A stretch of 42,958 bases of DNA. It comes from UBA583 sp964429995. Lineage in GTDB: Archaea; Nanobdellota; Nanobdellia; Woesearchaeales; UBA583. The position numbers and the translations under genes are program-made. The stretch spans positions 1 through 42,958 of the forward strand of contig CAYSDY010000007.1 in the NCBI GenBank assembly GCA_964429995.1. Direction: 5' to 3'. Under the pieces are notes generated by a model. That model made no database searches, was not told where the DNA came from, and was given only the letters and a program-made list of their open reading frames with translations. Below are positions 18,401 to 25,623 of the stretch, in pieces (position 1 is the stretch's first letter; each line of letters opens with the position of its first letter).

Positions 18401-18594
18401 CTTAGAGGAATGGTTGGGTTGATTTTTTTAAGAGAGTCTTCTAATTTGTCTTCCAAGATTACATCTTTATAATCTTGTCTCATTGGATTTTCTCCATCAA
18501 AGGCGATATCTGGACCTGCAAGGTATGAATATCCTAATTCTTCAAACCATTCAATTGCAGCTTCTTCTACTTGACTCTCTGTGAACTTTTTCAT
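15433..18594 (-). CDS. hsdR: type I restriction enzyme, endonuclease/translocase subunit HsdR
   Basis: The 1053-residue motor and nuclease subunit of a type I restriction-modification complex. The N-terminal PD-(D/E)xK nuclease is visible as RRPDLIVFVNGLPIVVIEFK. It is followed by an SF2 helicase core: Walker A VVWHTTGSGKSLTM, Walker B/DEAH IADEAHRTQYD, motif III GFTGTP, motif V WLTGFDAP and motif VI AISRVNR. The C-terminal helical domain ends in a Lys-rich tail. The length is typical (about 1000-1100) and all motifs are intact, so it should be functional. It is separated from hsdM and hsdS by the Abi-like gene and two small genes, yet sits only 6 nt after the preceding stop. Confidence 0.96.
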   Translation of the reverse strand: MKKFTESQVEEAAIEWFEELGYSYLAGPDIAFDGENPMRQDYKDVILEDKLEDSLKKINPTIPLSSIKEAIKKLKIQSSPSLTINNKIFHKYITDGVDVEYKDKNRIKGDKVWLFDKKNLKNNDFCVVNQFTIVEKNNRRPDLIVFVNGLPIVVIEFKNATDEKSDIKSAYNQIQTYKNDIPTIFSYNAFTIISDGTFARAGTITADFDRFMSWKTIDGENITNDFMQLETQIKGMFDREKLLEIIHHFILFQDDGESIKKILAAYHQYYATQKAVEKTKLATSSSGTKKIGVVWHTTGSGKSLTMTFYTGKIILELDNPTIVVLTDRNDLDEQLYNTFSLSSDLLRQIPQQAKSRTNLRELLSVESGGIIFTTIQKFMPDEKGDTYPQLSNRRNIVVIADEAHRTQYDLIDGFAKNIRDALPNASFIGFTGTPIEGTDINTPAIFGDYIDVYDMTQSIQDKATVPIYYECRLAKIGLLKDQIPKIEEDFEELTESQELDSKQKLKSKWSRLEALVGSNKRLKLVAKDILKHFDRRREDTGGKAMIVCMSRKICVELYDEIIKLKPEWHNEDNKKGKIKVIMSGSAADPQFMQDHIRNKEGREEIGKRLKNPKDELEIVIVRDMWLTGFDAPCIDTMYVDKPMKGHNLIQAISRVNRVFRNKSAGLIVDYLGIGDMLKKALGIYTQKDRQNIGIDTTEAIALMLEEHEILKEMFHGFDYKKYFKLKKSSELLQFLGQSANFILGVDKDSKKRYLRHTIRLKKAHSLCASSDEALNIAKEIEFMLGVRAILLKFDKHETGEKSLSTIDENLNQLISKAITSEEVVDIFAIAGIDKPDISILSDEFLQDVKSMSYKNLALELLQKLLNDEIKSKLRKNIVMEKKFSEMLEEAIMKYQNKTIETAKVIAELIEIAKQVREAHKRGEKLGLNEDELAFYEALEINDSAVKVMGDEILKTIALELTKTIRDSLTIDWDKKESVRAKMRVYIRRILRKYGYPPDLEKMAVETVMKQAERSCNYIYEESQEDLSSVSTYPSFTETTPMAVAEEKGKYKKK

Positions 18595-18600
18595 TTTTAT

Positions 18601-18909
18601 TTATTCCTCCTCTTTTTTATTTATAAGTTTATTTGGCTTAGGCATTTTACATACTCCGAACTTTTTTTGACATTTTTCATCATAAATAAATATTAATGAG
18701 AATGAACCGATGATAATATATATGCATAGTTGTATAAAGTTCTCATTAAAAAAATCTCTTTTGATTATAAAAGAAAAGAAGTATAACACAAGTATTATTA
18801 CTGAAGAAACTAATAATATCCATGCAATCCATATTAACATTGAATAAGTAAATCCTTTTATTTTCTCCCAGATTGAATATTTCTCAGGGATATGTGGAAT
18901 GTTACTCAT
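18601..18909 (-). CDS. small two-helix membrane protein in the hsd operon
   Basis: A 102-residue protein with two membrane segments (about residues 24-48 and 60-76) and charged ends, including a KKEEE C-terminus. The start is ATG 18909, whose ATGA overlaps the stop of the upstream zinc-ribbon gene. A TTG at 18924 also opens the frame, but the ATG fits the operon's overlap pattern. It ends 6 nt before hsdR. The family is not recognised. A membrane protein coupled to a restriction operon could act as an effector or an accessory; nothing in the sequence decides. Confidence 0.65.
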   Translation of the reverse strand: MSNIPHIPEKYSIWEKIKGFTYSMLIWIAWILLVSSVIILVLYFFSFIIKRDFFNENFIQLCIYIIIGSFSLIFIYDEKCQKKFGVCKMPKPNKLINKKEEE

Positions 18910-19079
18910 TTGAATCCCTCCCAATTAAGACTTGTTCCACAATTAGGACAATGTTTGTTATCCTCATTTACTGGATAATTACATACTGGACATTTTCCTT
19001 TCTTTTTTCTACTTAACAAATAACCTAAAAGGGCAAGTCCTCCTAATGCTAATAATGTATTTTTATCCTGTTCATTCAT
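18906..19079 (-). CDS. 57-residue zinc-ribbon membrane miniprotein
   Basis: A very small gene. The first part is a membrane helix (NTLLALGGLALLGYLL, about residues 7-22) followed by a basic RKKKGK stop-transfer. The C-terminal half is a zinc ribbon with two CxxC pairs, CPVC (30-33) and CPNC (44-47). Both ends use ATGA overlaps: its start overlaps the Abi-like stop at 19076-19079 and its stop overlaps the next membrane gene at 18906-18909. The two overlaps and the zinc motif make it a real gene despite its size. Its function is unknown. Confidence 0.7.
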   Translation of the reverse strand: MNEQDKNTLLALGGLALLGYLLSRKKKGKCPVCNYPVNEDNKHCPNCGTSLNWEGFK

Positions 19080-19960
19080 TTTTCTGGCTTATTCTCCTCT
19101 AACTTTTTTTTAAAATCAACAATTAATTCTGTTTCTTCGATTCCATTAAGAATGTCAGAATAAAAATCAAAAACATCTTTATCACTTAGAATCCATTCAA
19201 CTTGGCTATTTTCATTTGCAATTTTTATTAATTCACAAACATCTTCCAATTCTAATTTAGATTTTTGTTTTTCTAATTCTGCAATAGTTTCATGGGTATT
19301 TGCGAAATTAGTACTATTATCTAATTTTTCAATTAAATATTTTTTTTCACTTTTGAAATCCCATAATACTTGTTTATAAGCCTCAGAATCTAAAAATAAC
19401 ACTCTACTTGGCATAAAAGTATATTCTATTTCTTTAAACTTTAAAACAATTTCTTCTTTAGAATCATCAATCCAATCATTAAAAGTTTGATTTTCTTCAT
19501 ATTTTAATTCCAATTTGTCTAAATCATAATTTCTATGAACTGACCAAATAAACCCACAAAAAGAACAACTGTTTTCAAATATGAATCTTGCAAGTTCTTT
19601 TTTTGTTTGTAAATGATAAATAGATTTTCCGTGACTAATTTCTCCTTTATCATTTCTAATTTCTTTTATTGAATCAAGAATAGTACTTAATCCTGCTCTT
19701 AATTTTGTAACTACATTCCCTTCAACTTCATCAAAATAGGTGATATTACTTAAGAAATGATTTAATAGTTTTTTCAAGTCATCTTCAGATTTATATTCAA
19801 TCTTTCTCTCATCTAAAATAGTTCTTAATATTGTTTCAATTAATGCTTTAGAAATATCAATAACATCATTATAATTCTCAAGTCCTTTAATTTGATTAAT
19901 TCTTTCTTTTAAAGGGTTCAAATGTTCATATTCTGTTATTATTTCTTCAAGCCAATTCAT
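19076..19960 (-). CDS. abortive-infection (Abi_C/HEPN-like) family protein
   Basis: A 294-residue cytoplasmic protein. Residues of about 28-125 resemble the Abi_C domain, a HEPN-type helical fold: YNDVIDISKALIETILRTIL, LRAGLSTILDSIKEIRN and the terminal RNDKGEISHGKS motif, where the Arg and His are the expected HEPN ribonuclease pair (spaced slightly wider than the canonical Rx4-6H). The C-terminal 150 residues are acidic and helical and not recognised. HEPN/Abi proteins commonly cleave RNA to stop infected cells. It lies between hsdS (2-nt gap) and the zinc-ribbon miniprotein (4-nt overlap), within the restriction operon. It could be a back-up toxin triggered when restriction is inhibited; that is inference. 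Confidence 0.65.
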   Translation of the reverse strand: MNWLEEIITEYEHLNPLKERINQIKGLENYNDVIDISKALIETILRTILDERKIEYKSEDDLKKLLNHFLSNITYFDEVEGNVVTKLRAGLSTILDSIKEIRNDKGEISHGKSIYHLQTKKELARFIFENSCSFCGFIWSVHRNYDLDKLELKYEENQTFNDWIDDSKEEIVLKFKEIEYTFMPSRVLFLDSEAYKQVLWDFKSEKKYLIEKLDNSTNFANTHETIAELEKQKSKLELEDVCELIKIANENSQVEWILSDKDVFDFYSDILNGIEETELIVDFKKKLEENKPEK

Positions 19961-19962
19961 TT

Positions 19963-21264
19963 TTATTTAACTCTAATTTGTCCAGACATAAGTTTTGGAA
20001 GTAGAGACTGTTTCAGTTCTTCTAAGTTTTCAATATTTTGCTTATTCTGGAGAATAAGTTTTAATAGTTTATCAAAACTATTTTCAAATTTTTTAATAAT
20101 ATCACTATCATAAAATATAGGTATATTTTCTACTTCATCAATTGTAATGTACTCTTGTACAGTTTGTTTTTTTCTTAAATGATATTCTTTTAAGAAATAT
20201 TCAGATTTAATCATAAAATATAATCCTGGATATTTAATATATTTATCATTTTCTTTTATAACAATCATATTATAATGAATCCCTATTGGTAAATCTTTTT
20301 TACGAACAATCCCTACATTTCCTAATGTTCCAATTCTTGTAATTAATAAATCATTCTCTTCTGGAATCCATTTTTTATGAATGAATTCGTAATCTTCTTT
20401 AGAAATATAAGAAATATCTTTTGTGTTTATTACTCCATCAATAATATTTCTACCATTTAAAAAAGGAACTCCTTCATCAATTCTTTTTGGCTGATAATTT
20501 GTTCCAGGTTTTAACATAGAAACTAATTCTATCATTTTTTTTATTTCCCAACCTTTAGGAATCATTCCCAATTCACTTTCAATCATTTCTCCTCCAGATG
20601 ATTTATATGGTTCTCCTTCTTCATTAGGGAACTCAAAATCAATAAACCATCTTTTGAATAATGTTTTTCCTAATTCCTCTAAGTTTTCATTGATTTTTTT
20701 ATTTACATCTATTTTATCATCAATATCAAACAATATTTTTGCAATTTGTTCTTGTTCACTCACAGGAGGTAGAGGAACTGCTAATTTTTGAATATCTTTT
20801 TGATATATATGTGGAATTACTGAACCTTCAATTCTACTTTGAACTAAGTGTTTAAAATAATGGGAACTAAAATATTGATATAAAAACTTTTGAGTTATTT
20901 TATCTGAATTGTTTCTTATAACAAAAACTCCAGATGCAACAGTTGCAGGTTCTTTTAGTTCTCTAACATATGCAGTTTTACCAATTGTTCCATCTTTTGT
21001 CATTAAAATATCATCTTGTTGAAGCATAATCTCGGGAGATTCTAAGTATCTATCTTCAGAGATTCTTCCTACATTCTTCCAGTCAACTGCTCCATCTAAG
21101 ATTTGTTGTCCATTAATAATTGCATATCCTTCCTCAAGATATTCAGATTTTTTAAGACCCTTCCAACCAATTCTTCCTTTAATAATAAGATTCTCTTGAA
21201 GTTCATCTATATTCCAATCTTTTGGAATTAATCCTATTTCAGAATCTTTATATTCAGTATTCAT
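19963..21264 (-). CDS. hsdS: type I restriction enzyme, specificity subunit HsdS
   Basis: A 433-residue DNA-recognition subunit with the usual two target-recognition domains, each introduced by the same phrase: IGLIPKDWNIDELQ near residue 10 and LGMIPKGWEIKKM near 235. Each is followed by a conserved helix: PLPPVSEQEQIAKILFDIDDK between the halves, and NIENLEELKQSLLPKLMSGQ at the end. The central KRWFIDFEFP motif is also typical. The two-part structure predicts a bipartite target sequence. Its ATG overlaps the Shedu-like stop by 4 nt. Confidence 0.93.
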   Translation of the reverse strand: MNTEYKDSEIGLIPKDWNIDELQENLIIKGRIGWKGLKKSEYLEEGYAIINGQQILDGAVDWKNVGRISEDRYLESPEIMLQQDDILMTKDGTIGKTAYVRELKEPATVASGVFVIRNNSDKITQKFLYQYFSSHYFKHLVQSRIEGSVIPHIYQKDIQKLAVPLPPVSEQEQIAKILFDIDDKIDVNKKINENLEELGKTLFKRWFIDFEFPNEEGEPYKSSGGEMIESELGMIPKGWEIKKMIELVSMLKPGTNYQPKRIDEGVPFLNGRNIIDGVINTKDISYISKEDYEFIHKKWIPEENDLLITRIGTLGNVGIVRKKDLPIGIHYNMIVIKENDKYIKYPGLYFMIKSEYFLKEYHLRKKQTVQEYITIDEVENIPIFYDSDIIKKFENSFDKLLKLILQNKQNIENLEELKQSLLPKLMSGQIRVK

Positions 21265-22544
21265 TTTTCAGTTCCTCCAAAGATTTGTAAAATTGAATTA
21301 ATTCTTTCAAACAATTCATCAAAAGTTATAATTTCAACATCTTTTAAATTAGACCTTAACAACTCAAAAGACTTTATTTGTTTTTTCTTTAAAGAATCAA
21401 TTTTTCCAACTATTATAATACATTTTGGATTAAAAGAAAATATATCGTCTTCTCCTCTAATTGCATCAAACTTTTTAGAATAAACTTCTTTTTGATCTAT
21501 AATTTGACTTATTGCACCACTTAACTCATTTTCTGGTTGGAATACATCTGAACCTCTATAGGGATTGTCTTTGAGCAACTTAGTAGTATGCTTTTTAATC
21601 TCAATTAATGCAGAGTTCTTAGTCAATTTGTTATTATATAAAAAATCAACATATTTTCCATTCTTATTATTTATTGCTTTCCCACCAACGAATGCCTGAT
21701 CTTCAAAGAAAACAGTAGGGTGAGCAAAGATTTGAGAAAATATCCAAGCATTTTCTTTAAAAAAATCTTGCCATTTATTTTCAGTAATTTTTTTTAAACT
21801 TAATAATCTCTTAAACTCATTCAATACATCCTCTATAAACTTTCTTTCAATTTTTTCCTTAGTAGAAATAAGTTCTTTTTTCTCAAATATACTTTGTTTT
21901 GAAAAAGAAAGTCTTTCAAATAAATCAAATAATGCTTTTTTGTCTTCAGTACTAATTTCTTTTTCTAATTTTTGATTCTCATTAATTAATCTAAATATTG
22001 TACCTTTTTGATATTTGTATTTAGTTTTATCAAAATATGAAGGAAACTTTTCAGCAAAGAAGTTCTGAACAAAGACTTTATTTTTTTTATTTACTGTATT
22101 AATTAAAGCAGAAATATTTTTTCTGATGTAATCTACATCTTTAATATTGATGATTATAACTGAATTATTTATTTTAGTTTTTTTAGTTTTTGAAATAATT
22201 ATCTCTTTAAAGTCTGAATTATCATCTATAAATCTAATTAATGGGTTTAGTGTTTTAGTTACAGCATAGTTTTTACTTGCTCTTGTTGAGAATCCTTGAG
22301 GTAAGGAAGTTAAACCTTCAAGAGTTATTCTTTCTATAGTTTTGTATTTATTTAAAACCTCTTTTGTTTTCCAATTAAGTCTTAATTGATAAAAAATAGT
22401 TTTAACTTCTTTTTTAAAAACTTCTTTAGTTTTGATGTCAACTCCATTTTCAGTATCTACATAGTAATAAACAGTTTTCAAATCATTATCTTCCCTGGCA
22501 ACCTCTTGCTTTACTATTTGTTTGGTTTTGATATCAGAACTCAT
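21261..22544 (-). CDS. Shedu-like DUF4263 nuclease-domain protein
   Basis: A 427-residue protein. The C-terminal 170 residues or so match the Shedu (SduA)/DUF4263 domain, a PD-(D/E)xK-fold nuclease: the WQDFFKENAWIFSQIFAHP opening, VGGKAINNKNGKYVDFLYN with the conserved aspartate, ALIEIKKHTTKLL with the ExK pair, YRGSDVFQPENELSGAISQI, and PKCIIIVGKI. The N-terminal 250 residues are probably the sensory part of unknown fold. Stand-alone Shedu is a known antiphage system; here it sits inside a type I restriction operon between hsdM (11-nt overlap) and hsdS (4-nt overlap). The key nuclease residues appear to be present. Confidence 0.8.
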   Translation of the reverse strand: MSSDIKTKQIVKQEVAREDNDLKTVYYYVDTENGVDIKTKEVFKKEVKTIFYQLRLNWKTKEVLNKYKTIERITLEGLTSLPQGFSTRASKNYAVTKTLNPLIRFIDDNSDFKEIIISKTKKTKINNSVIIINIKDVDYIRKNISALINTVNKKNKVFVQNFFAEKFPSYFDKTKYKYQKGTIFRLINENQKLEKEISTEDKKALFDLFERLSFSKQSIFEKKELISTKEKIERKFIEDVLNEFKRLLSLKKITENKWQDFFKENAWIFSQIFAHPTVFFEDQAFVGGKAINNKNGKYVDFLYNNKLTKNSALIEIKKHTTKLLKDNPYRGSDVFQPENELSGAISQIIDQKEVYSKKFDAIRGEDDIFSFNPKCIIIVGKIDSLKKKQIKSFELLRSNLKDVEIITFDELFERINSILQIFGGTEK

Positions 22545-24051
22545 AGCCCAACCCTCCTAAGTTTTTACGAATATCTTCTTCAAGTTCTCGAGATTTTGCA
22601 AATTGTTCTGCAAGTTCAGAAGTTAGTCTATTCATTTTGTCTTCAAATGGTTCTTCATCTTCTTCAATATCAGCAACTCCTACATATCTTCCTGGAGTTA
22701 GGATGTGTTCGTGTTTTCTAATCTCTTCAAGTGTTGCACTTTTACAGAATCCTTTTTCATCTTCATATGTTCCTTCTTTTGTTCCTCTCCAAATATGATA
22801 AGTATCTGAAATCTTTGCAATATCTTCTGGAGTTAGTTCTCTATGTTTTCTATCTACTAATTCTCCCATATGCCGAGCATCAATAAATAAAACTTCTCCA
22901 TTTCTCTTTCTATCACGAGCAACAAACCATAAACAAACAGGAATTCCAGTACTATAAAATAACTTATCTGGAAGTGCCACGATACAGTCTACTTTATCAT
23001 CTTCAACAATTTGTTTTCTAATCTCTCCTTCATTTGAAGTATTAGAACTCATTGAACCATTTGCTAAAACAAAACCTGCAACTCCTTTAGGAGATAGGTG
23101 ATGTATAAAATGTTGAACCCAAGCAAAGTTTGCATTGCCCACAGGAGGGATACCATATTTCCATCTTACATCTTCTTTTATTCTTTCTCCTCCCCAATCA
23201 GAAATATTAAACGGAGGATTTGCAATGATGAAATCTGCCTTTAAATCTTTATGAACATCATTGTGGAAGGTATCAGCGTGATGTGGTCCAATATTTCCTC
23301 TAATTCCTCTAATTGCAAGATTCATTACACATAATCTCCAAGTAGTAGGATTACTTTCTTGTCCATAAATTGAAAGGTCATCTAATTTTCCACCGTGTGC
23401 TTCTACGAACTTCTCAGATTGTACAAACATACCACCACTACCACACGCAGGGTCGTAGATTCTTCCTTTATATGGTTCAAGCATTTCAACTAATAACTCT
23501 ACAATAGACTTTGGAGTATAGAACTCTCCTCCTCCTTTTCCTTCAGCAGAAGCAAATCTTCCCAAGAAATACTCATAAACTCTTCCCAGTAGGTCTTTTC
23601 CTCTATTTTCAGAGTCTCCAAGTTTAATAGAACTAATTAAATCAATAATTTGTCCAAGTCTTTGTTTGTCAAGAGCAGGTTTAGAATAATCTTTAGGCAA
23701 TACTCCTTTAAGTGATGGATTTTCTCTCTCAATTACAACCATAGCTTCATCTAAGATTTGACCAATTGTTGGTAATTTAGCACTTTTTTGGATATAACTC
23801 CATCTTGCAGAAGGTGGAACCCAGAAACCATTCTTTGCAATATACTCGTCCTTTTCTTCTGGATCTGCATATTCTTCTTTTTGTAGTTCTTCATAGATTT
23901 CTTCAAAACTATCTGAAATGTATTTTAAAAATAAAAGACCTAAAATAACATGCTTATATTCTGCAGGGTCCATGTTATTTCTCATCATATCAGCTGCTTT
24001 CCACAACTTTTCTTCAAATCCTATATTGGCTCCATTACCATTACTTTTCAT
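22534..24051 (-). CDS. hsdM: type I restriction enzyme, DNA methyltransferase subunit HsdM
   Basis: A 505-residue N6-adenine methyltransferase. An N-terminal helical HsdM domain (FEEKLWKAADMMRNNMD, LLFLKYISDSFEE) precedes the Rossmann-type core, with SAM-binding DPACGSGGMF near residue 200 and catalytic NPPF (IIANPPFNISDW) near residue 280. GGEFYTPKSIVELLV upstream and LFIDARHMG downstream are family hallmarks. The length is typical. It is the first gene of the eleven-gene run and is probably transcribed from the region at 24052-24153, which holds TATA-like sequences and an inverted repeat. It overlaps the Shedu-like start by 11 nt. Confidence 0.96.
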   Translation of the reverse strand: MKSNGNGANIGFEEKLWKAADMMRNNMDPAEYKHVILGLLFLKYISDSFEEIYEELQKEEYADPEEKDEYIAKNGFWVPPSARWSYIQKSAKLPTIGQILDEAMVVIERENPSLKGVLPKDYSKPALDKQRLGQIIDLISSIKLGDSENRGKDLLGRVYEYFLGRFASAEGKGGGEFYTPKSIVELLVEMLEPYKGRIYDPACGSGGMFVQSEKFVEAHGGKLDDLSIYGQESNPTTWRLCVMNLAIRGIRGNIGPHHADTFHNDVHKDLKADFIIANPPFNISDWGGERIKEDVRWKYGIPPVGNANFAWVQHFIHHLSPKGVAGFVLANGSMSSNTSNEGEIRKQIVEDDKVDCIVALPDKLFYSTGIPVCLWFVARDRKRNGEVLFIDARHMGELVDRKHRELTPEDIAKISDTYHIWRGTKEGTYEDEKGFCKSATLEEIRKHEHILTPGRYVGVADIEEDEEPFEDKMNRLTSELAEQFAKSRELEEDIRKNLGGLGYEF

Positions 24052-24087
24052 CTTAAAAATCTTTCGATTAACTTATTTATAAAAGTT

Positions 24088-24108
24088 ACTTATAACTAAT
24101 TTATAAGT
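24088..24108. promoter_or_regulatory. inverted repeat in the hsdM promoter
   Basis: ACTTATAA and TTATAAGT form perfect 8-bp arms around a 5-nt spacer (24088-24095 / 24101-24108). The arms contain TATA-like sequence, so a bound regulator would block the promoter of the restriction polycistron. Further half-site-like ACTTAT words lie just beside it. The adjacent winged-helix gene (24154-24417) is the natural candidate for the binding protein. Confidence 0.5.
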
Positions 24109-24153
24109 TATCTACAATTTATTTTAAAGAATAAAGGATTTTGGGATAAAAAA

Positions 24154-24417
24154 TTAAAGATTTTTCAACATTTCGCTGATTTTTTCACCAATTTCTGTTA
24201 ATTTGTATAACTTTCCAAGGTGACTGTCTGGATTTAAACATACTACAATACCTTTCTCGCTTAGTACTTTTAACACATTACTAACATTTCCAAAGTTCAA
24301 CTGAGTTTCTTTACGAATCAACATTGGAGTTTTTGGAACATTTAATGCTTTAACAACTTTAACTCTTTGACTTCCCAAAAGAACCCAAGAATATAATTCC
24401 AATATCTTTTCATCCAT
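24154..24417 (-). CDS. small winged-helix transcriptional regulator, likely controller of the restriction operon
   Basis: An 87-residue winged-helix DNA-binding protein typical of archaeal regulators: helix LGSQRVKVVKALNVPKTPM, recognition part LNFGNVSNVLKVLSEKGIV, and the wing ending at KLYKLTEIGEKISEML. There is no ligand domain. It lies directly upstream of hsdM on the same strand, across a 102-nt gap that contains the inverted repeat at 24088-24108. By analogy with controller proteins of restriction systems it may set the timing of hsd expression; this is inference. Confidence 0.75.
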   Translation of the reverse strand: MDEKILELYSWVLLGSQRVKVVKALNVPKTPMLIRKETQLNFGNVSNVLKVLSEKGIVVCLNPDSHLGKLYKLTEIGEKISEMLKNL

Positions 24418-24517
24418 AAATTATTTGCAAGTCATCTATAAATAAAAAGAAAGTTGCGTTTGAATTGTAATTGAATTGCAAAAGATTTTTAAAACAATAA
24501 AAACACAAGATAGTATT

Positions 24518-25099
24518 ATGAGTAAAAAAAATGAAAAAAATGAAAAAAGTTGGTTTAGAAGACATCCTATTTTAACTGTTATATTAGGGTTAGTTATCTT
24601 AGGAATGATTGGTAGTTTCTTAGAAAAATCTGAGGAAGTAGTTAAAACTAATAGTTTAACTTTAGATTCTCAGACGGATTTAACCCAAATCATTCTTCCA
24701 AATGATAAAATACCCACAAAATACTATCTTAGCGAAAAAGAATTTGAATTAAATGAAACTGGATTTATTACTGGTTATAAAAAAAACTTAGCAGAATCTG
24801 ATGGATTTAGTGGAACTGCAATAACAATTGCATTTAGTAAATTCTCTGAAACAAGCCAGTCTTTAAACTATTACAATAAATTAACAAATGAAATTAAAGA
24901 TGCAAGAGGTTATGAAGAAAAGACAGTTTATTCTCCATTTGAGTGCTTTGCTTATAAAAAAGAATTAGGAATGAATAATCAAAATGAAGTAATTTGTTAT
25001 AAAGATAATATTGTATTTAGTATTAAAGGAATTGGTTTTATGTATTGGTATGATTTGGAAGATTTGTTTGATTTACAAAAAGAACACTTATTAAATTAA
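24518..25099 (+). CDS. membrane-anchored protein of unknown function
   Basis: A 193-residue protein: a Lys/Asn-rich cytoplasmic start (MSKKNEKNEKSWFRRHP), one membrane anchor (about residues 18-34, LTVILGLVILGMIGSFL), then a soluble extracytoplasmic domain of about 155 residues with two cysteines (ECFAYKK, EVICYKD) that could form a disulfide. I chose ATG 24518; a TTG at 24476 would add 14 residues. A TATA-like CTATAAATA lies near 24436. The family is not recognised. It is one of the few plus-strand genes in the element and converges on the HTH gene with a 4-nt overlap. Confidence 0.6.
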   Translation: MSKKNEKNEKSWFRRHPILTVILGLVILGMIGSFLEKSEEVVKTNSLTLDSQTDLTQIILPNDKIPTKYYLSEKEFELNETGFITGYKKNLAESDGFSGTAITIAFSKFSETSQSLNYYNKLTNEIKDARGYEEKTVYSPFECFAYKKELGMNNQNEVICYKDNIVFSIKGIGFMYWYDLEDLFDLQKEHLLN

Positions 25100-25461
25100 T
25101 AATATAATATTTTTGATATTTTATCGCTATATTTTCTCAATCTTTTCAAAAGATTAAGGTTTGGCATTTTAAGTTCTGACCTTAAAGTTACTTCTGTTGC
25201 AATTCTAGATCTTTCTCTTTCAATTCTTGTTATCATAATTGATTTGATTAATTCTTTTCTTTTTGTAATAATTTCATCTGCAATACGATTTACTGTTGTA
25301 TGAGAAACATTATGTTTTCTTGCTAATCGAGACCTATTCCAAAAAAAACCATATTTATTTATTGTATGATTAATATCTTCTTTTAATCTTCTTCTTGCTC
25401 TATATCTTAATTGACCATTATTTTTATGAGTATCAAGATTATAATATACAAACTTTTTCAT
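25096..25461 (-). CDS. HTH DNA-binding protein of the element
   Basis: A 121-residue very basic protein with a helix-turn-helix at about residues 42-62 (RSRLARKHNVSHTTVNRIADE), Arg/Lys-rich flanks (RYRARRRLKED, ITRIERERSRIA) and a helical C-terminus. It probably regulates or initiates an element function such as replication or copy control. The 160-nt region upstream of its start contains the tandem repeat at 25539-25560, a likely binding site. No enzymatic motif is present. Confidence 0.6.
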   Translation of the reverse strand: MKKFVYYNLDTHKNNGQLRYRARRRLKEDINHTINKYGFFWNRSRLARKHNVSHTTVNRIADEIITKRKELIKSIMITRIERERSRIATEVTLRSELKMPNLNLLKRLRKYSDKISKILYY

Positions 25462-25538
25462 AGAATTATTATGATTTTTAACTTTTATATATTTATTTTT
25501 TACAAAATTGAACGCAATATAATAGCAGAAAAATAAAG

Positions 25539-25560
25539 ATGTTTATACAATGTTTATACA
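25539..25560 (+). repeat. tandem 11-bp direct repeat (iteron-like)
   Basis: ATGTTTATACA occurs twice in perfect tandem (25539-25549 and 25550-25560), one helical turn apart, in the noncoding gap between the basic HTH gene and the four-helix-bundle gene. The spacing of about one turn fits a protein-binding array, either an operator for the HTH gene or a minimal iteron near the replication gene. TATA-like sequence (CTTTATAAATA) follows closely. Confidence 0.5.
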
Positions 25561-25623
25561 TTTAGGTTTTTCTTTATAAATAAATAAGAAAAATACTATC
25601 AAATGTATAACTTTAATATAGAT

